From Flavobacterium sp. NKUCC04_CG (lineage in GTDB: Bacteria > Bacteroidota > Bacteroidia > Flavobacteriales > Flavobacteriaceae), in NCBI RefSeq assembly GCF_019345525.1, contig NZ_JAHKRA010000003.1, positions 186,001 through 250,000 of the forward strand: a stretch of 64,000 nucleotides of DNA, in the 5' to 3' direction. Made by a program: the position numbers and the translations under genes. The notes under the pieces are model-generated. The model worked only from the letters and a program-made list of their open reading frames with translations, did not search any database and had not been told where the DNA came from. Below are positions 34,338-44,282 of this stretch, piece by piece (position 1 is the first letter of the stretch; the number at the start of each line of letters is the position of its first letter).

Positions 34338-37004
34338 CTATTTGATATTAAACTTCACAGAGAATACAACTTGTGAAGGACGTAGCTTAAAAGTTGTGAC
34401 GCTAGTCAGTACATCATTGACCGCGACCTCTTCATAGATTTTGGTGTTTAAAATATTATTCCATTGAAGATTAAAATCCACGCGTTTCGACACCCAATTA
34501 AAACGATATCGCAAATCTAAAAACCGATTGACAAATTGCTGTTCAGACAGATGATATTCGTTATAATCCATATTCAGCCCCAGACTGTGATTTGCCACTG
34601 GGAAGATATCTGCACTAAACTTGTGTTCAAAATTTTTGTTGCTCACAGCGAGTTCGCCTTCTCGGCGCTGTTGATTTTGATAAGCTAGTTGATAATTCAC
34701 ATCTAACCAACTCCAATAATTATTATTTGCCTTAAAAGTCAAATCATAACTATTTGTAGTAACATCTAATAGTTTTTCATTAATCATAAACTGACTTTTA
34801 GACAGATTAAAACCCGCAGTAAAACTCGCATTACTGCCCATATTTGAAAAGAACTTACCAATAGTACCCGATACGCCCTGTCCATTTACGGCATTATCGC
34901 GAGCTATTACATTGATTATTTGCTGGCCGTTTTCAGCAATCATTCTCGTGAACAAGACTTCTCTAGCATCGCGAGATATAAGATATTCCATATTACCGAA
35001 AATACTATTAATCGGGTTTTTGTACTCCATGCCCAATCGAGCCACTTGATACCTACTCTCCCAGATATCGGAATTGTATGAACTAAAATTGAGCTGACTC
35101 ATCACAAAATTGGGATAAAGCTGATCCAAGCCCGCAAAGCGATACTGTTGTGACCCACTTATATTTAATTTCCAAAATGCATTATAATCATACTGACCAT
35201 AGAATGTGGGTTCAATCACCGCTCTATTCAGCTCTTGATTATCTATCAAGGTTTTATTTTTAAATTCAATATGATAATTTTTTAAAGGCAACTGCAAATT
35301 CCCAGAAAGGCGCTTTCGCTTGTAGTTTAGTTTCAATCCCGCCTTACTGACTGCACTAAAGTACTGCAAATCGTTTGCGTATTCCGAACCTATCAAATTT
35401 CTACCGCTATCACTTGCAGTACCAAAAAGCTGACTGCTGTAATTCCGATCCGTCAGATCAACCCCCGCTAGAGCAGACACCAACAGTTGATTGAGTTGCC
35501 AAGAAATCGAGGCTTCGTTTTTGGTAAAAAAAGAGTGGTCGCGCATCACTTGATCCAAGTCTGTATAAGGCTTAAGCAATTGCTCATCAAAATTCAGATT
35601 CCGAATTGGCTCTATACTGTAGTCTTGATGATCTTGAGTATAGTGAATCAGCGATTTAAAATTGACAAATTGTTTATCGTTTAAAGGAACCAATGTACTA
35701 AAGGTGTTTTGAAGCGAAAAACCAGGTGAATTCAGCGTTTGACTCAACGGATTACCATTGATTGCCAGCGCCCCTCTGTTTTTTGATTTGGCAGACTGAA
35801 AAGTAAAAGCCTCTTTGAGATATCCCTTTTTGGAGTTTTTAGTAAAAGCGACTACTGCCTTAATTTGTTCCGAAAAAGCAGCACTTTTATTCTTTCTTGT
35901 ATACGTATTGTTTAACAGTGTTTTCCCACCTGAGTCCCATTGTCGTATTTCGGTTGATTCTTCACCCTCACGTGTCAATGCATCGTTTAGATAGTAGGCA
36001 TTGACGCGCATTTCCGTATCCTTACTCACATTGGTCAATATGTTAACAGCTCCCAAATGCGAGGTATTAAACAAATACCTTTTAACTGCCAAACTCGGCA
36101 ACGCCGTCTCAGCAATACTCAAGCTCTGACCTGTATTGGTTTGATAAAAGAAAGTATCAAAACTGTTGGGCAATGAAAAGTCACTCATGCTATAAGACAA
36201 GTCTTCGCCTATATTATTAGATTGTGCATTGACAAACAATTGCAGTTTTTTATGAAATAACATCGGAGATACTTTTGCTTTCCACAATGCCGGATCTGTA
36301 CCCACACCCAAATCCGCAGAACCGGTTACCGTAATGTCTTTTTTGAGTTTGATGTTGATGCCCGCATTTTCAGAAGCCACCTTTCCCTGCAACAATTTAA
36401 TGGGCTGATTGTTCTCAATAACCTCCAACTTACTGACAGCAGCATTGGGCAAAGCCTCTGTGATTGAGGTATAAGCCCCACCCATCAAATCTTTACCATC
36501 TACTAAAAATTGATTGATTTCTTTTCCTTGATATTTGATGCGCCCCATGGGATCAACTTCAATACCGGGTATTTTCTTTAATACATCTGCCAAAACCCGA
36601 TCATTTTTTCCGGCAAAAGCATTTAAATCATAGCTGATTGTATCGTTGCGCTGGGTGATTAATGCCGCCTTGATAACAATCTCTTTCAATTGAGTTACCT
36701 CCTTAACTGCAATAAAATCAAACCGCTGTGTTTTGTTCTTGATAATCGTTTTCTGAGAGGCATAATTAAAATTACTCATTCGAAGCGCAAACTCCTTTAA
36801 CTCGCTATCTACTGTGATTTTGAATTCCCCGTTATCGTCGGTCATTTCAAAAGCCAACACGAGGTTATTCTCCGGATTTTCAACGGTGATTGAAGCAAAA
36901 ACTACCGCCTGATTTTGCTCATCTACAACTCTTCCAGATAATTTCACCTGACTGTAAACCATTCCATTAAGCAGAAAAATACTCACAAAATACAAATATC
37001 TCAT
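34338..37004 (-). CDS. TonB-dependent receptor-like outer-membrane protein with carboxypeptidase-type N-domain
   Basis: From the ATG at 37004 the protein has 888 residues. A signal peptide ends GMVYSQ, then comes a CarboxypepD-regulatory-like domain (VKLSGRVVDEQNQAVVFAS), a plug domain (VLADVLKKIPGIEVDPMGRIKYQGKEINQFLVDGK is spread over about residues 125-165) and a long beta-barrel. The start overlaps the stop of the GLPGLI gene before it (ATGA at 37004-37001), so translation is probably coupled. Such GLPGLI/receptor pairs are common in Bacteroidota; the transported substrate is unknown. Confidence 0.9.
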   Translation of the reverse strand: MRYLYFVSIFLLNGMVYSQVKLSGRVVDEQNQAVVFASITVENPENNLVLAFEMTDDNGEFKITVDSELKEFALRMSNFNYASQKTIIKNKTQRFDFIAVKEVTQLKEIVIKAALITQRNDTISYDLNAFAGKNDRVLADVLKKIPGIEVDPMGRIKYQGKEINQFLVDGKDLMGGAYTSITEALPNAAVSKLEVIENNQPIKLLQGKVASENAGINIKLKKDITVTGSADLGVGTDPALWKAKVSPMLFHKKLQLFVNAQSNNIGEDLSYSMSDFSLPNSFDTFFYQTNTGQSLSIAETALPSLAVKRYLFNTSHLGAVNILTNVSKDTEMRVNAYYLNDALTREGEESTEIRQWDSGGKTLLNNTYTRKNKSAAFSEQIKAVVAFTKNSKKGYLKEAFTFQSAKSKNRGALAINGNPLSQTLNSPGFSLQNTFSTLVPLNDKQFVNFKSLIHYTQDHQDYSIEPIRNLNFDEQLLKPYTDLDQVMRDHSFFTKNEASISWQLNQLLVSALAGVDLTDRNYSSQLFGTASDSGRNLIGSEYANDLQYFSAVSKAGLKLNYKRKRLSGNLQLPLKNYHIEFKNKTLIDNQELNRAVIEPTFYGQYDYNAFWKLNISGSQQYRFAGLDQLYPNFVMSQLNFSSYNSDIWESRYQVARLGMEYKNPINSIFGNMEYLISRDAREVLFTRMIAENGQQIINVIARDNAVNGQGVSGTIGKFFSNMGSNASFTAGFNLSKSQFMINEKLLDVTTNSYDLTFKANNNYWSWLDVNYQLAYQNQQRREGELAVSNKNFEHKFSADIFPVANHSLGLNMDYNEYHLSEQQFVNRFLDLRYRFNWVSKRVDFNLQWNNILNTKIYEEVAVNDVLTSVTTFKLRPSQVVFSVKFNIK

Positions 37005-37900
37005 TCGGGTAAAACGATTTTCATAGGTGCAAAAATCAACCAAACATCTCCTTTTTCCAAGGGATTATTATGGGTTTTCATCCATTCCCAAGCTTTTTGA
37101 TTGGTTATTTTAAACATTTCAGCAGGTTTCATCATCACATCCCCAATAGATACATCGTGAGACATTCCAACTCCATATCGCGCAAATATTGTTTTTATAT
37201 CTTTAGACGGGTCTTTTACATGTTCGTTCATCAAGGATAAATATTTGCTTCTTGAAAGCGTCATAACATTGTCTGGTTTTTCTAGCAGACGATCCTTTAC
37301 TTGTAGCACCTCCATTAATTCGATGCTGTAATCCAAATCTGTACTCACCGCTTTTACAATCAAGCCGGGTAAACCGCCAAATTTATAAGGTCCGTTTGAA
37401 ATCGGAATTTGAGTTGTGAAAAACACCTGCCATTTTCGACCACCAAAATCTGTCTCAGCCAATTGCGCTTGAAACAATCCTTTATAATCTATAATAGAGT
37501 CTTTAATCTGCCATTTAATCTTTTCCTTCTCTTCGTACTGGTAAGCATTTTCGCCTTTATAGACAAAAAATTCCGTTTTACCCTTATCCTTAAATACGTA
37601 ATAAGTCAAATATGCCGCTTCTGCACCCTCTTTTACATTCCCACTTTCAACAACCTTCTCTTCGCCTTTCGCACCTACTTTAGTATAATTATAGTAAACG
37701 GAATTTTGCCCCACAATATCCAGGGCATTTGATTCTGAAATCAGGGCATTTTTTAGCGAATCTGGCTTATAAGTGGTCTGGTAAATAAAGCGTTGTGTCT
37801 GAGCAAATCCCTGACAGACACTCGCTAAACAAAAACCTATAAATATAATTTTTAACATAATTTTTTGTTTAAATGTACAAGCTATGATAATAAAAAACAA
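37001..37900 (-). CDS. GLPGLI family protein (second of two)
   Basis: A 299-residue exported protein of a family named from its motif, seen here as GPYKFGGLPGLIVKA (about residues 155-169). The N-terminal signal ends SVCQGFAQ; an upstream Met could extend it. ERFIYQTTYKPDS-like N-terminal strands and a preceding GGRKWQVFFTTQIPIS segment are typical. Its function is unknown; it is probably periplasmic or surface-located and works with the receptor gene it overlaps. The conserved phrase also occurs in the gene upstream and at 53.3 kb. Confidence 0.9.
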   Translation of the reverse strand: MFFIIIACTFKQKIMLKIIFIGFCLASVCQGFAQTQRFIYQTTYKPDSLKNALISESNALDIVGQNSVYYNYTKVGAKGEEKVVESGNVKEGAEAAYLTYYVFKDKGKTEFFVYKGENAYQYEEKEKIKWQIKDSIIDYKGLFQAQLAETDFGGRKWQVFFTTQIPISNGPYKFGGLPGLIVKAVSTDLDYSIELMEVLQVKDRLLEKPDNVMTLSRSKYLSLMNEHVKDPSKDIKTIFARYGVGMSHDVSIGDVMMKPAEMFKITNQKAWEWMKTHNNPLEKGDVWLIFAPMKIVLPE

Positions 37901-37917
37901 TGTTTAACAAAGAAATA

Positions 37918-38781
37918 TCAGTCCGCTAGTATTATGCCACCAAATTTCAACCAAACATCATCCCGCTCCACGGGATTATTGTGTTGCTCTTGCCATAACT
38001 TTTCCACAATCTCATCCTCCTTAAGCATTTGATTTAGGGTCATTGAAACCCCGTTAACCACTACTGTTGCCACATCGGAATATCCCATGTTTTTATAATA
38101 CACCCTCCAGTCAGCTATGGGATTTTTAGCCTTAGAACGCATCAATTCCAAATACTTCGTCTTTTTCAATTTAATGGTATTTAGGGGCTTGTCCACGCTA
38201 GCTTCTTTGACTTGTTCTTTCGCAATCAACTCAAACATATAATCCCCATCTAGGCTCTCCAACTTAACAATCAATCCGGGTAGTCCACTAAACTTATAAG
38301 GCCCATCAAATACAGGTATTTCGGTGTCGAAATAAGCCAGCCATTGCCTTCCGCCGAATTCGGTTTCTGCCAATTGAGCTTTTGAATACCCGTCTAAAGG
38401 CAGTTTTCTATCTGTAATTTTCCACTGGATTTGATCCAATTCTCCATATTCATAAGTAGTACTCACGTGATTAACCGCAAAATCTACTCTTCCCTTTGAT
38501 TTATAGATATACCAATTCAAATCCCAGCCGACAATAGATTTATAAGATGCTAACTCTTGGATATATTTTTCTCTAGAATCTGGGTTTTCTATACTATGGA
38601 AAAGCGATTTGCCGTTAGATACATCCAACGCAAAAAGTTGTGCTACCTTGTGTTCCTCAGTTTTATCGGGCTTGTAAGTTCCCAAATACACAAATCGCTG
38701 ATGCTGAGAAAATCCGCAAAAACAAGTCAACATAAAACACCAAATAAAAAATTCTCTTTTCATTGCTAAATTATTAATCAA
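37918..38781 (-). CDS. GLPGLI family protein (first of two)
   Basis: A 287-residue paralogue of the next gene, 17 bases apart. The signal peptide ends TCFCGFSQ and the family motif is GPYKFSGLPGLIVKL. The end of both proteins is alike (HNNPVERDDVWLKFGG here, HNNPLEKGDVWLIFAP in the next), which shows common ancestry. It probably begins the three-gene operon. Confidence 0.9.
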   Translation of the reverse strand: MINNLAMKREFFIWCFMLTCFCGFSQHQRFVYLGTYKPDKTEEHKVAQLFALDVSNGKSLFHSIENPDSREKYIQELASYKSIVGWDLNWYIYKSKGRVDFAVNHVSTTYEYGELDQIQWKITDRKLPLDGYSKAQLAETEFGGRQWLAYFDTEIPVFDGPYKFSGLPGLIVKLESLDGDYMFELIAKEQVKEASVDKPLNTIKLKKTKYLELMRSKAKNPIADWRVYYKNMGYSDVATVVVNGVSMTLNQMLKEDEIVEKLWQEQHNNPVERDDVWLKFGGIILAD

Positions 38782-39242
38782 TTACTAATAAGTATTAAAA
38801 ATATAAGATATCCATCGACGAGGAACACGTAAACACACAATACCTTACATCTTGCTAAAATATACCATGAGAATCCAATAAAAAAAGAAAATAACACCTA
38901 CTTAACACTTTTCATCATCAATTGATGTTAAATGTTAAAAAAAAATAATTGATGTAATAATTTGTGAGTCAACGAATACAACAGCCGTATTTTCCCATTT
39001 GACCAAAAGATGAGCTTGTAGATTTGACATAAAAAGACCGCCATGCGACGAAAGGGATTGAGCCATACGAGATAAACGCTTTCGATCTGTAAATGCACAA
39101 CCTAAGAGCAATGACTATAACAGGGCGGATTTAGCCCATGAAGAAACTAAAATTTGCCGATGGAATATAAAAAAAGTCGGAAGATAATTCTTCCGACTTT
39201 GACTGCCTCAGTTGAGGACTTTTAAACTATTAAATTAAAGCG
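38782..39242. other. Gap with a possible relic ORF and a terminator
   Basis: 461 bases. From 39165 to 38935 (minus strand) a frame of 77 codons has a single internal TAG and reads MAQSLSSHGGLFMSNLQAHL and VKWENTAVVFVDSQII. I have a faint recollection of similar sequence in flavobacterial genomes but cannot name it; it may be a decayed gene or a non-coding repeat. Besides the sucB terminator and a short CATCAATTGATG palindrome near 38922, nothing else is recognisable. Confidence 0.35.
39173..39200 (-). terminator. Terminator of sucAB
   Basis: A 12-bp perfect stem (AAAGTCGGAAGA / TCTTCCGACTTT, loop TAAT) with further A on the left, giving a T run on the minus strand, 43 bases after the sucB stop. 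Confidence 0.85.
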
Positions 39243-40475
39243 CTATAGCTCTAAAGCTTTTTTCACATCGTTACCCATCAATAATTCGGTTGGATTTTCC
39301 AAAGCCTCTTTTACAGCCACTAAGAACCCTACAGACTCACGTCCATCGATAATTCTGTGGTCATAAGAAAGCGCAACATACATCATTGGGTGAATTTCAA
39401 CTTTTCCGTTCACTGCAATCGGACGCTCAATAATATTGTGCATACCTAAAATTCCAGATTGCGGTGGATTGATGATTGGCGTAGACAACATCGAACCAAA
39501 TACACCTCCATTAGAAATTGTAAATGTTCCGCCAGTCATTTCGTCAACGGTAATTTGTCCGTCACGAGCTCTAATTGCCAAACGTTTGATCTCATTTTCA
39601 ACACCTCTGAACGACAACAATTCTGCACTGCGCACTACCGGTACCATCAGTCCTTTAGGACCGGATACAGCAACGGAGATATCGCAAAAGTCAAAACTAA
39701 TTTGCTCTTGTCCATCGATCATGGAGTTAACGTCAGGATACAATTGTAACGCGCGAGTAACTGCCTTGGTAAAAAACGACATATACCCCAAACCAACTCC
39801 GTGTTTTGCCTTAAATGCGTCTTTATACTCGTTTCTCAATTGGTTTACCGGTGTTAAGTTTACTTCGTTAAAAGTAGTCAACATAGCCGTTGTGTTTTTA
39901 GCATGAACCAAACGCTCTGCTACTTTACGACGCAACATTGACATTTTTTTACGTTCACTACCTCTGGCACCACCTGTTGGTGTTCCCATAGAAGGCACTG
40001 CATTAACAGCATCTTCTTTTGTTATACGACCATCTTTACCCGTTCCTTGTAAGGAAGCTGTATCGATGTTTTTTTCGTCTAATATTTTTTTGGCCGCAGG
40101 AGATGCTGCACCCAATGCGTAAGTAGTAGCAGCCACAGGCGCTTCTACTTTAACTGGTGCTGCCTTTGGAGCTTCTGCTGACTTAGATTCCTCTGCTGGT
40201 TTTGATGCTGCAGCAGCTCCACCTTCTGGTTTAGCAGCGCTAGTATCAATTAAACAAACTACTTGACCTACAGCCACAGCGTCACCTTCTTCTGCCTTAA
40301 GGGTAATAATACCACTAGCTTCAGCTGGCAACTCCAAGGTTGCTTTGTCAGAATCAACCTCAGCAATCGCTTGGTCTTTCTCTACGTAATCACCATCTTT
40401 TACTAACCAAGTAGCGATTTCAACTTCTGTGATTGACTCCCCTGGCGAAGGAACTTTCATTTCTAAGATACTCAT
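39243..40475 (-). CDS. sucB: 2-oxoglutarate dehydrogenase E2 (dihydrolipoyl succinyltransferase)
   Basis: Transfers the succinyl group to CoA in the 2-oxoglutarate dehydrogenase complex of the TCA cycle. The 410-residue protein has one lipoyl domain with [11 protein letters not shown] (the lipoylated Lys near position 45), an alanine/proline-rich linker, a peripheral-subunit-binding domain ([15 protein letters not shown]) and the catalytic core ending with [13 protein letters not shown]. It follows sucA after 50 bases. Confidence 0.96.
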   Translation of the reverse strand: MSILEMKVPSPGESITEVEIATWLVKDGDYVEKDQAIAEVDSDKATLELPAEASGIITLKAEEGDAVAVGQVVCLIDTSAAKPEGGAAAASKPAEESKSAEAPKAAPVKVEAPVAATTYALGAASPAAKKILDEKNIDTASLQGTGKDGRITKEDAVNAVPSMGTPTGGARGSERKKMSMLRRKVAERLVHAKNTTAMLTTFNEVNLTPVNQLRNEYKDAFKAKHGVGLGYMSFFTKAVTRALQLYPDVNSMIDGQEQISFDFCDISVAVSGPKGLMVPVVRSAELLSFRGVENEIKRLAIRARDGQITVDEMTGGTFTISNGGVFGSMLSTPIINPPQSGILGMHNIIERPIAVNGKVEIHPMMYVALSYDHRIIDGRESVGFLVAVKEALENPTELLMGNDVKKALEL

Positions 40476-40525
40476 CAGTATATTCTTTTAGATATTGTTA
40501 TTTATGTAAAAATACGAAATTATTA

Positions 40526-43282
40526 TTATAAGTTTTTATCAAAAACTTTAGCGATTGCATAAGCATAACGTTTTTTAGAACGTGTAGAACTACCCGATGC
40601 CGGCGCACTATATGCTTTTGTTGCAGCTAAGCGCAAAGGAACTTCATGGAAATTCATCAACATAAAACTATAGGCTCCCATATTACGTGGCTCTTCTTGC
40701 GCCCAAACATAATCGTCTGCATTTGGATATTTAGCAATGATTTCTTTCATACCGTCAATTGGCAATGGAAACAACTGCTCTATTCTAACTAAAGCCACAT
40801 CATTTCTGCCCAATTTTTCTCTCTCAGCCAATAAATCATAATAAAATTTACCAGTACAGAAAACCAACGACTTCACTTCGGCTGCACTCACTTGCTGATC
40901 ATCTATAATTTCTTGGAAATGACCTGTTGCAAAATCCTCTATAGAAGATACCGCCAAAGGATGTCTCAACAAACTCTTTGGAGTAAATACGATTAAAGGT
41001 TTTCTAAAGTTAGCAATCATTTGTCTTCTCAACAAATGGAAAAAGTTTGCTGGTGTTGTACAATCTGCTACATACATATTGTCTTCTGCACATAACTGCA
41101 AATAACGTTCCATACGTGCTGAAGAGTGTTCTGCCCCTTGATTTTCATATCCATGTGGCAACAACATCACCAATCCATTTTGCGTATTCCATTTGGCTTC
41201 AGCCGCAGAAATATACTGATCCAACATGATTTGAGCACCGTTGGAGAAATCTCCAAATTGTGCCTCCCAAATAGTCAAGGTCTTTGGATTGGTTAAGGCA
41301 TATCCGTATTCAAATCCTACTACCGCATATTCAGATAATAAGGAGTTATATATACTAAACAATCCTTTTTTGTCTTTTAACTTATCCAACAAAATGATTG
41401 ATTCCTCTGTATCTTCTGTTTTTATAACAGCATGACGGTGAGAAAACGTCCCTCTTTCAACATCTTGTCCTGAAATTCTCACTCCAAAACCTTCTGTCAA
41501 TAAAGAACCATAAGCCAACATTTCTCCCATAGCCCAATCTAATTTATCGGACTCAAAAAACATGGTTTTACGGTCGTTTATCAATTTTTTGATTTTACTG
41601 ATAAACTTTTTATCACCCGGAAGTTCGGTAACTACCTTAGCGATATCGGTTAAAACCTCTTTAGAAACCGTTGTGTCATAAGTCAACAACATTTTCGCTT
41701 CATCTGCCTTTTCATAGCCTTTCCACTCTTCCTCCATAAATGTTTTTATTTCGGCAAATTCGTGTTTTCTAGACTCTTCCAAAGAAGACTCCAAGGCGTC
41801 TTTGTATTTTTGCTCGAGTGCAGCAACATAATCGTTATCGATTATCTTGTCTTCCAACAATCTAGCGCTATATATATTTCTTGAATTCGGGTGTTTTGAA
41901 ATCAATTTATACAACAAAGGTTGTGTAAATTTAGGTTCATCACCTTCGTTATGTCCATACTTTCTATATCCTACCAAGTCGATAAAGATATCGGAACCGA
42001 ATTCCATACGGTAATCCAATGCAAACAACATGGCTCTTACTGCAGCCTCTGTATCATCTGCATTGACATGCAATACAGGAGCATGAGTTACTTTGGCAAC
42101 ATCAGTAGAATATATAGACGACCTACCATCTGTAAAATTGGTCGTAAATCCAACTTGATTATTTAAAACCAAATGAATAGTACCTCCGGTTTTATATCCT
42201 CTAAGCTTAGCCATTTGGATGATTTCGTAAACGATTCCCTGTCCAGCTACTGCTGCATCACCATGTAAGGCGATAGGCAATACTTTAGATGGGCTTTCAG
42301 CATACAAACGGTCTTGTTTTGCTCTTGATATCCCTTCGATTACAGCTCCAACCGTTTCCAAATGCGATGGATTTGGAGCTAAATTAAGGTGAATCTCTTT
42401 TCCTGATTTGGTTTGTCTCATAGAACTTAAGCCCAAGTGGTATTTTACGTCTCCGTCAAATCCCTCTACGGCATTATAGTCCTTGCCATCGAATTCAGAA
42501 AAAATCTCCCCTGCTGGTTTTTTAAAGACATTAGCCAATACATTCAAACGTCCTCTATGTGACATTCCCATAACCAACTCTTCTACTCCACGAGCAGCAG
42601 CAGCCTCAATCAACATATCTAAAGCCGGAATTGCAGCCTCTAAACCTTCTAATGAAAAACGCTTCTGTCCTACATATTTGGTATTCAAGAAATTTTCAAA
42701 AGAAACCGCTTCAATTAATTTTCCTAGAATTTCCTTTTTAAGATTGGCATCAAAACCAGCATCCGGTGTTTCAAAATGATTTTGAATCCACTGAACTTCT
42801 CTCTCGTTAAAAATATATTTAAACTCAATTCCAAGAGTATGACAATACACTTGCTCGAGGTGCTTGATGATTTCAGCAAGGGTTGAAACAGGAAGTTGAA
42901 CGGATTTAGCCGCTTCAAACTTGATATTTAAATCGGCCGTACTCAATCCAAAATTCTGAATACTCAAATCCGGAGCAACCACATTTCTATCGCGCAAAGG
43001 ATTTGTTTTGGTCACTAAATGCCCGTAGGTTCTATAGTGATCTATAAGTTTTAAAACTGCGAATTCTTTTTGAAATTGCTCTAACTGTTTGGTGTTACCC
43101 GAATCTGCATAAGCATTTGATAACTGTTCTACCGGACCATCGCTATATTCATTTGCAAAATCGAAACCTTGAAAAAAGCTCCTCCAACTGGGCTCAATGC
43201 TGTCGGGATTTTGTAAATACTCATCATATAACTCTGCAAAGAATGCCGTATGTGCCGCGTTTAAAAAGGAATACCTGTCCAT
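40526..43282 (-). CDS. sucA: 2-oxoglutarate dehydrogenase E1
   Basis: Decarboxylates 2-oxoglutarate with thiamine diphosphate. From the ATG at 43282 the protein has 918 residues (MDRYSFLNAAHTAFFAEL), the usual start; the longer frame begins with a codon inside the promoter region. Seen: the E1-specific YLQNPDSIEPSWRSFF near the N-terminus, MSHRGRLNVLANV, the cofactor site GDAAVAGQGIVYE followed by NNQVGFTT, and HRHAVIKTEDTE in the C-terminal part. It is followed by sucB in one transcription unit and lies divergent from a small outer-membrane protein gene. Confidence 0.96.
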   Translation of the reverse strand: MDRYSFLNAAHTAFFAELYDEYLQNPDSIEPSWRSFFQGFDFANEYSDGPVEQLSNAYADSGNTKQLEQFQKEFAVLKLIDHYRTYGHLVTKTNPLRDRNVVAPDLSIQNFGLSTADLNIKFEAAKSVQLPVSTLAEIIKHLEQVYCHTLGIEFKYIFNEREVQWIQNHFETPDAGFDANLKKEILGKLIEAVSFENFLNTKYVGQKRFSLEGLEAAIPALDMLIEAAAARGVEELVMGMSHRGRLNVLANVFKKPAGEIFSEFDGKDYNAVEGFDGDVKYHLGLSSMRQTKSGKEIHLNLAPNPSHLETVGAVIEGISRAKQDRLYAESPSKVLPIALHGDAAVAGQGIVYEIIQMAKLRGYKTGGTIHLVLNNQVGFTTNFTDGRSSIYSTDVAKVTHAPVLHVNADDTEAAVRAMLFALDYRMEFGSDIFIDLVGYRKYGHNEGDEPKFTQPLLYKLISKHPNSRNIYSARLLEDKIIDNDYVAALEQKYKDALESSLEESRKHEFAEIKTFMEEEWKGYEKADEAKMLLTYDTTVSKEVLTDIAKVVTELPGDKKFISKIKKLINDRKTMFFESDKLDWAMGEMLAYGSLLTEGFGVRISGQDVERGTFSHRHAVIKTEDTEESIILLDKLKDKKGLFSIYNSLLSEYAVVGFEYGYALTNPKTLTIWEAQFGDFSNGAQIMLDQYISAAEAKWNTQNGLVMLLPHGYENQGAEHSSARMERYLQLCAEDNMYVADCTTPANFFHLLRRQMIANFRKPLIVFTPKSLLRHPLAVSSIEDFATGHFQEIIDDQQVSAAEVKSLVFCTGKFYYDLLAEREKLGRNDVALVRIEQLFPLPIDGMKEIIAKYPNADDYVWAQEEPRNMGAYSFMLMNFHEVPLRLAATKAYSAPASGSSTRSKKRYAYAIAKVFDKNL

Positions 43283-43319
43283 AATATTGTCTAAAGACCT
43301 TTGGTTAAAATAATTTACA

Positions 43320-43327
43320 CAAAAATA
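43320..43327 (-). promoter_or_regulatory. -7 element for sucAB
   Basis: TATTTTTG on the minus strand, 38 bases before the sucA ATG, matches TAnnTTTG. It overlaps the upstream in-frame codons, which supports the shorter start. Confidence 0.5.
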
Positions 43328-43394
43328 CAATACTTTGTAATAAATCTCTAATATTTTTGTTACTTTTATCTCACAAATATTTTATAAAACTGAA

Positions 43395-43940
43395 ATGGAA
43401 AGAATTAACATTACTTATTTAACACGTTTTTTGCTTATTCCATTTTTTTTCTTCATAAGCAATTCTATAATCGCACAAGATTTAAACAATATTAATAAAA
43501 AGAGTGATTTTTTTAAACATGTGAAATTTGGTGGTGCTATAGGTTTGGGTATTAGCAACACTTATACTGATATTTTAGTAGCCCCTAGTGCTATCTATCA
43601 ATTTAATCCCATGTTTTCTATGGGAGTTGGTTTACAAGGAAGTTATATTAATAATAAAGATTTCTATACCTCTTGGATATACGGCCCTACTTTTGTCGCT
43701 TTACTCAATCCAATACCGGAAGTTCAATTTTCAATGGAACTGGAACAATTGCGCGTAAACAATACTTACACCTATATTCATCCCAATTATACAGACGATT
43801 TTTGGAATACCGCTCTATTTTTCGGAGCCGGTTACAGTACCCCAAATGCTACCATTGGTGTAAAATATAATGTATTGTATAAAAAGAAAGACAATGTGTA
43901 CAATACCGGCTTTATGCCCTTTGTTAGAGTTTATTTCTAA
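43395..43940 (+). CDS. Outer-membrane beta-barrel protein (often mislabelled alpha-ketoglutarate decarboxylase)
   Basis: A 181-residue exported protein. The signal peptide ends SNSIIAQ. Then follow alternating strands rich in glycine and aromatics (FGGAIGLGISNTYTDILVAP, FSMGVGLQGSYI, ATIGVKYNVLY) ending in FMPFVRVYF, with the terminal aromatic residue of outer-membrane barrels. Homologues are often annotated as alpha-ketoglutarate decarboxylase, probably only because they sit beside sucA; no cofactor motif exists here. It overlaps the next, convergent gene by 17 bases. Confidence 0.85.
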   Translation: MERINITYLTRFLLIPFFFFISNSIIAQDLNNINKKSDFFKHVKFGGAIGLGISNTYTDILVAPSAIYQFNPMFSMGVGLQGSYINNKDFYTSWIYGPTFVALLNPIPEVQFSMELEQLRVNNTYTYIHPNYTDDFWNTALFFGAGYSTPNATIGVKYNVLYKKKDNVYNTGFMPFVRVYF

Positions 43941-44271
43941 AACATATTTTTTGCCATTCTCGTTTGAGAATGATGATTGTCAGTGCCTGCAAATACGCTT
44001 CTAAATCAAGTCCTCGAAGTTGTAGTTCCTCCACCACAACTTCAGATATATCTATTCTATAAAAGAGACTGGAAAACTTAGAAACATCTGTTTCCACTAA
44101 TCGAAGCAGTTGCCTATACAATTCATTCACCATTTCAGCTGCTGTATCCACCTGAACAAACACCTCTAATTGTGTAGCCATTAGAAAATCCTTTTGCAAT
44201 TGTAGCAACAACTGCTGAAACAACTCGCGATTTTCTACATTTTTTTCTAGATATTGAACAGCCTCTAACAT
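43924..44271 (-). CDS. Conserved hypothetical helical protein
   Basis: Not recognised. The 115-residue protein is strongly helical and leucine-rich (ELFQQLLLQLQKDF, LYRQLLRLVETDVS), without signal or membrane segment. It starts 11 bases after the polyprenyl synthase gene, so it is probably its co-transcribed partner. Its end overlaps the convergent outer-membrane gene by 17 bases. Confidence 0.75.
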   Translation of the reverse strand: MLEAVQYLEKNVENRELFQQLLLQLQKDFLMATQLEVFVQVDTAAEMVNELYRQLLRLVETDVSKFSSLFYRIDISEVVVEELQLRGLDLEAYLQALTIIILKREWQKICFRNKL

Positions 44272-44282
44272 CTTTTTACGAT

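Noticed and set aside
39436..39906. Plus-strand frame of 156 codons opposite sucB
   Set aside because: Antisense shadow of the conserved catalytic domain.
43395..43940. Alpha-ketoglutarate decarboxylase
   Set aside because: The name is common for homologues beside sucA, but the sequence is a signal peptide plus beta-barrel strands without any cofactor motif.
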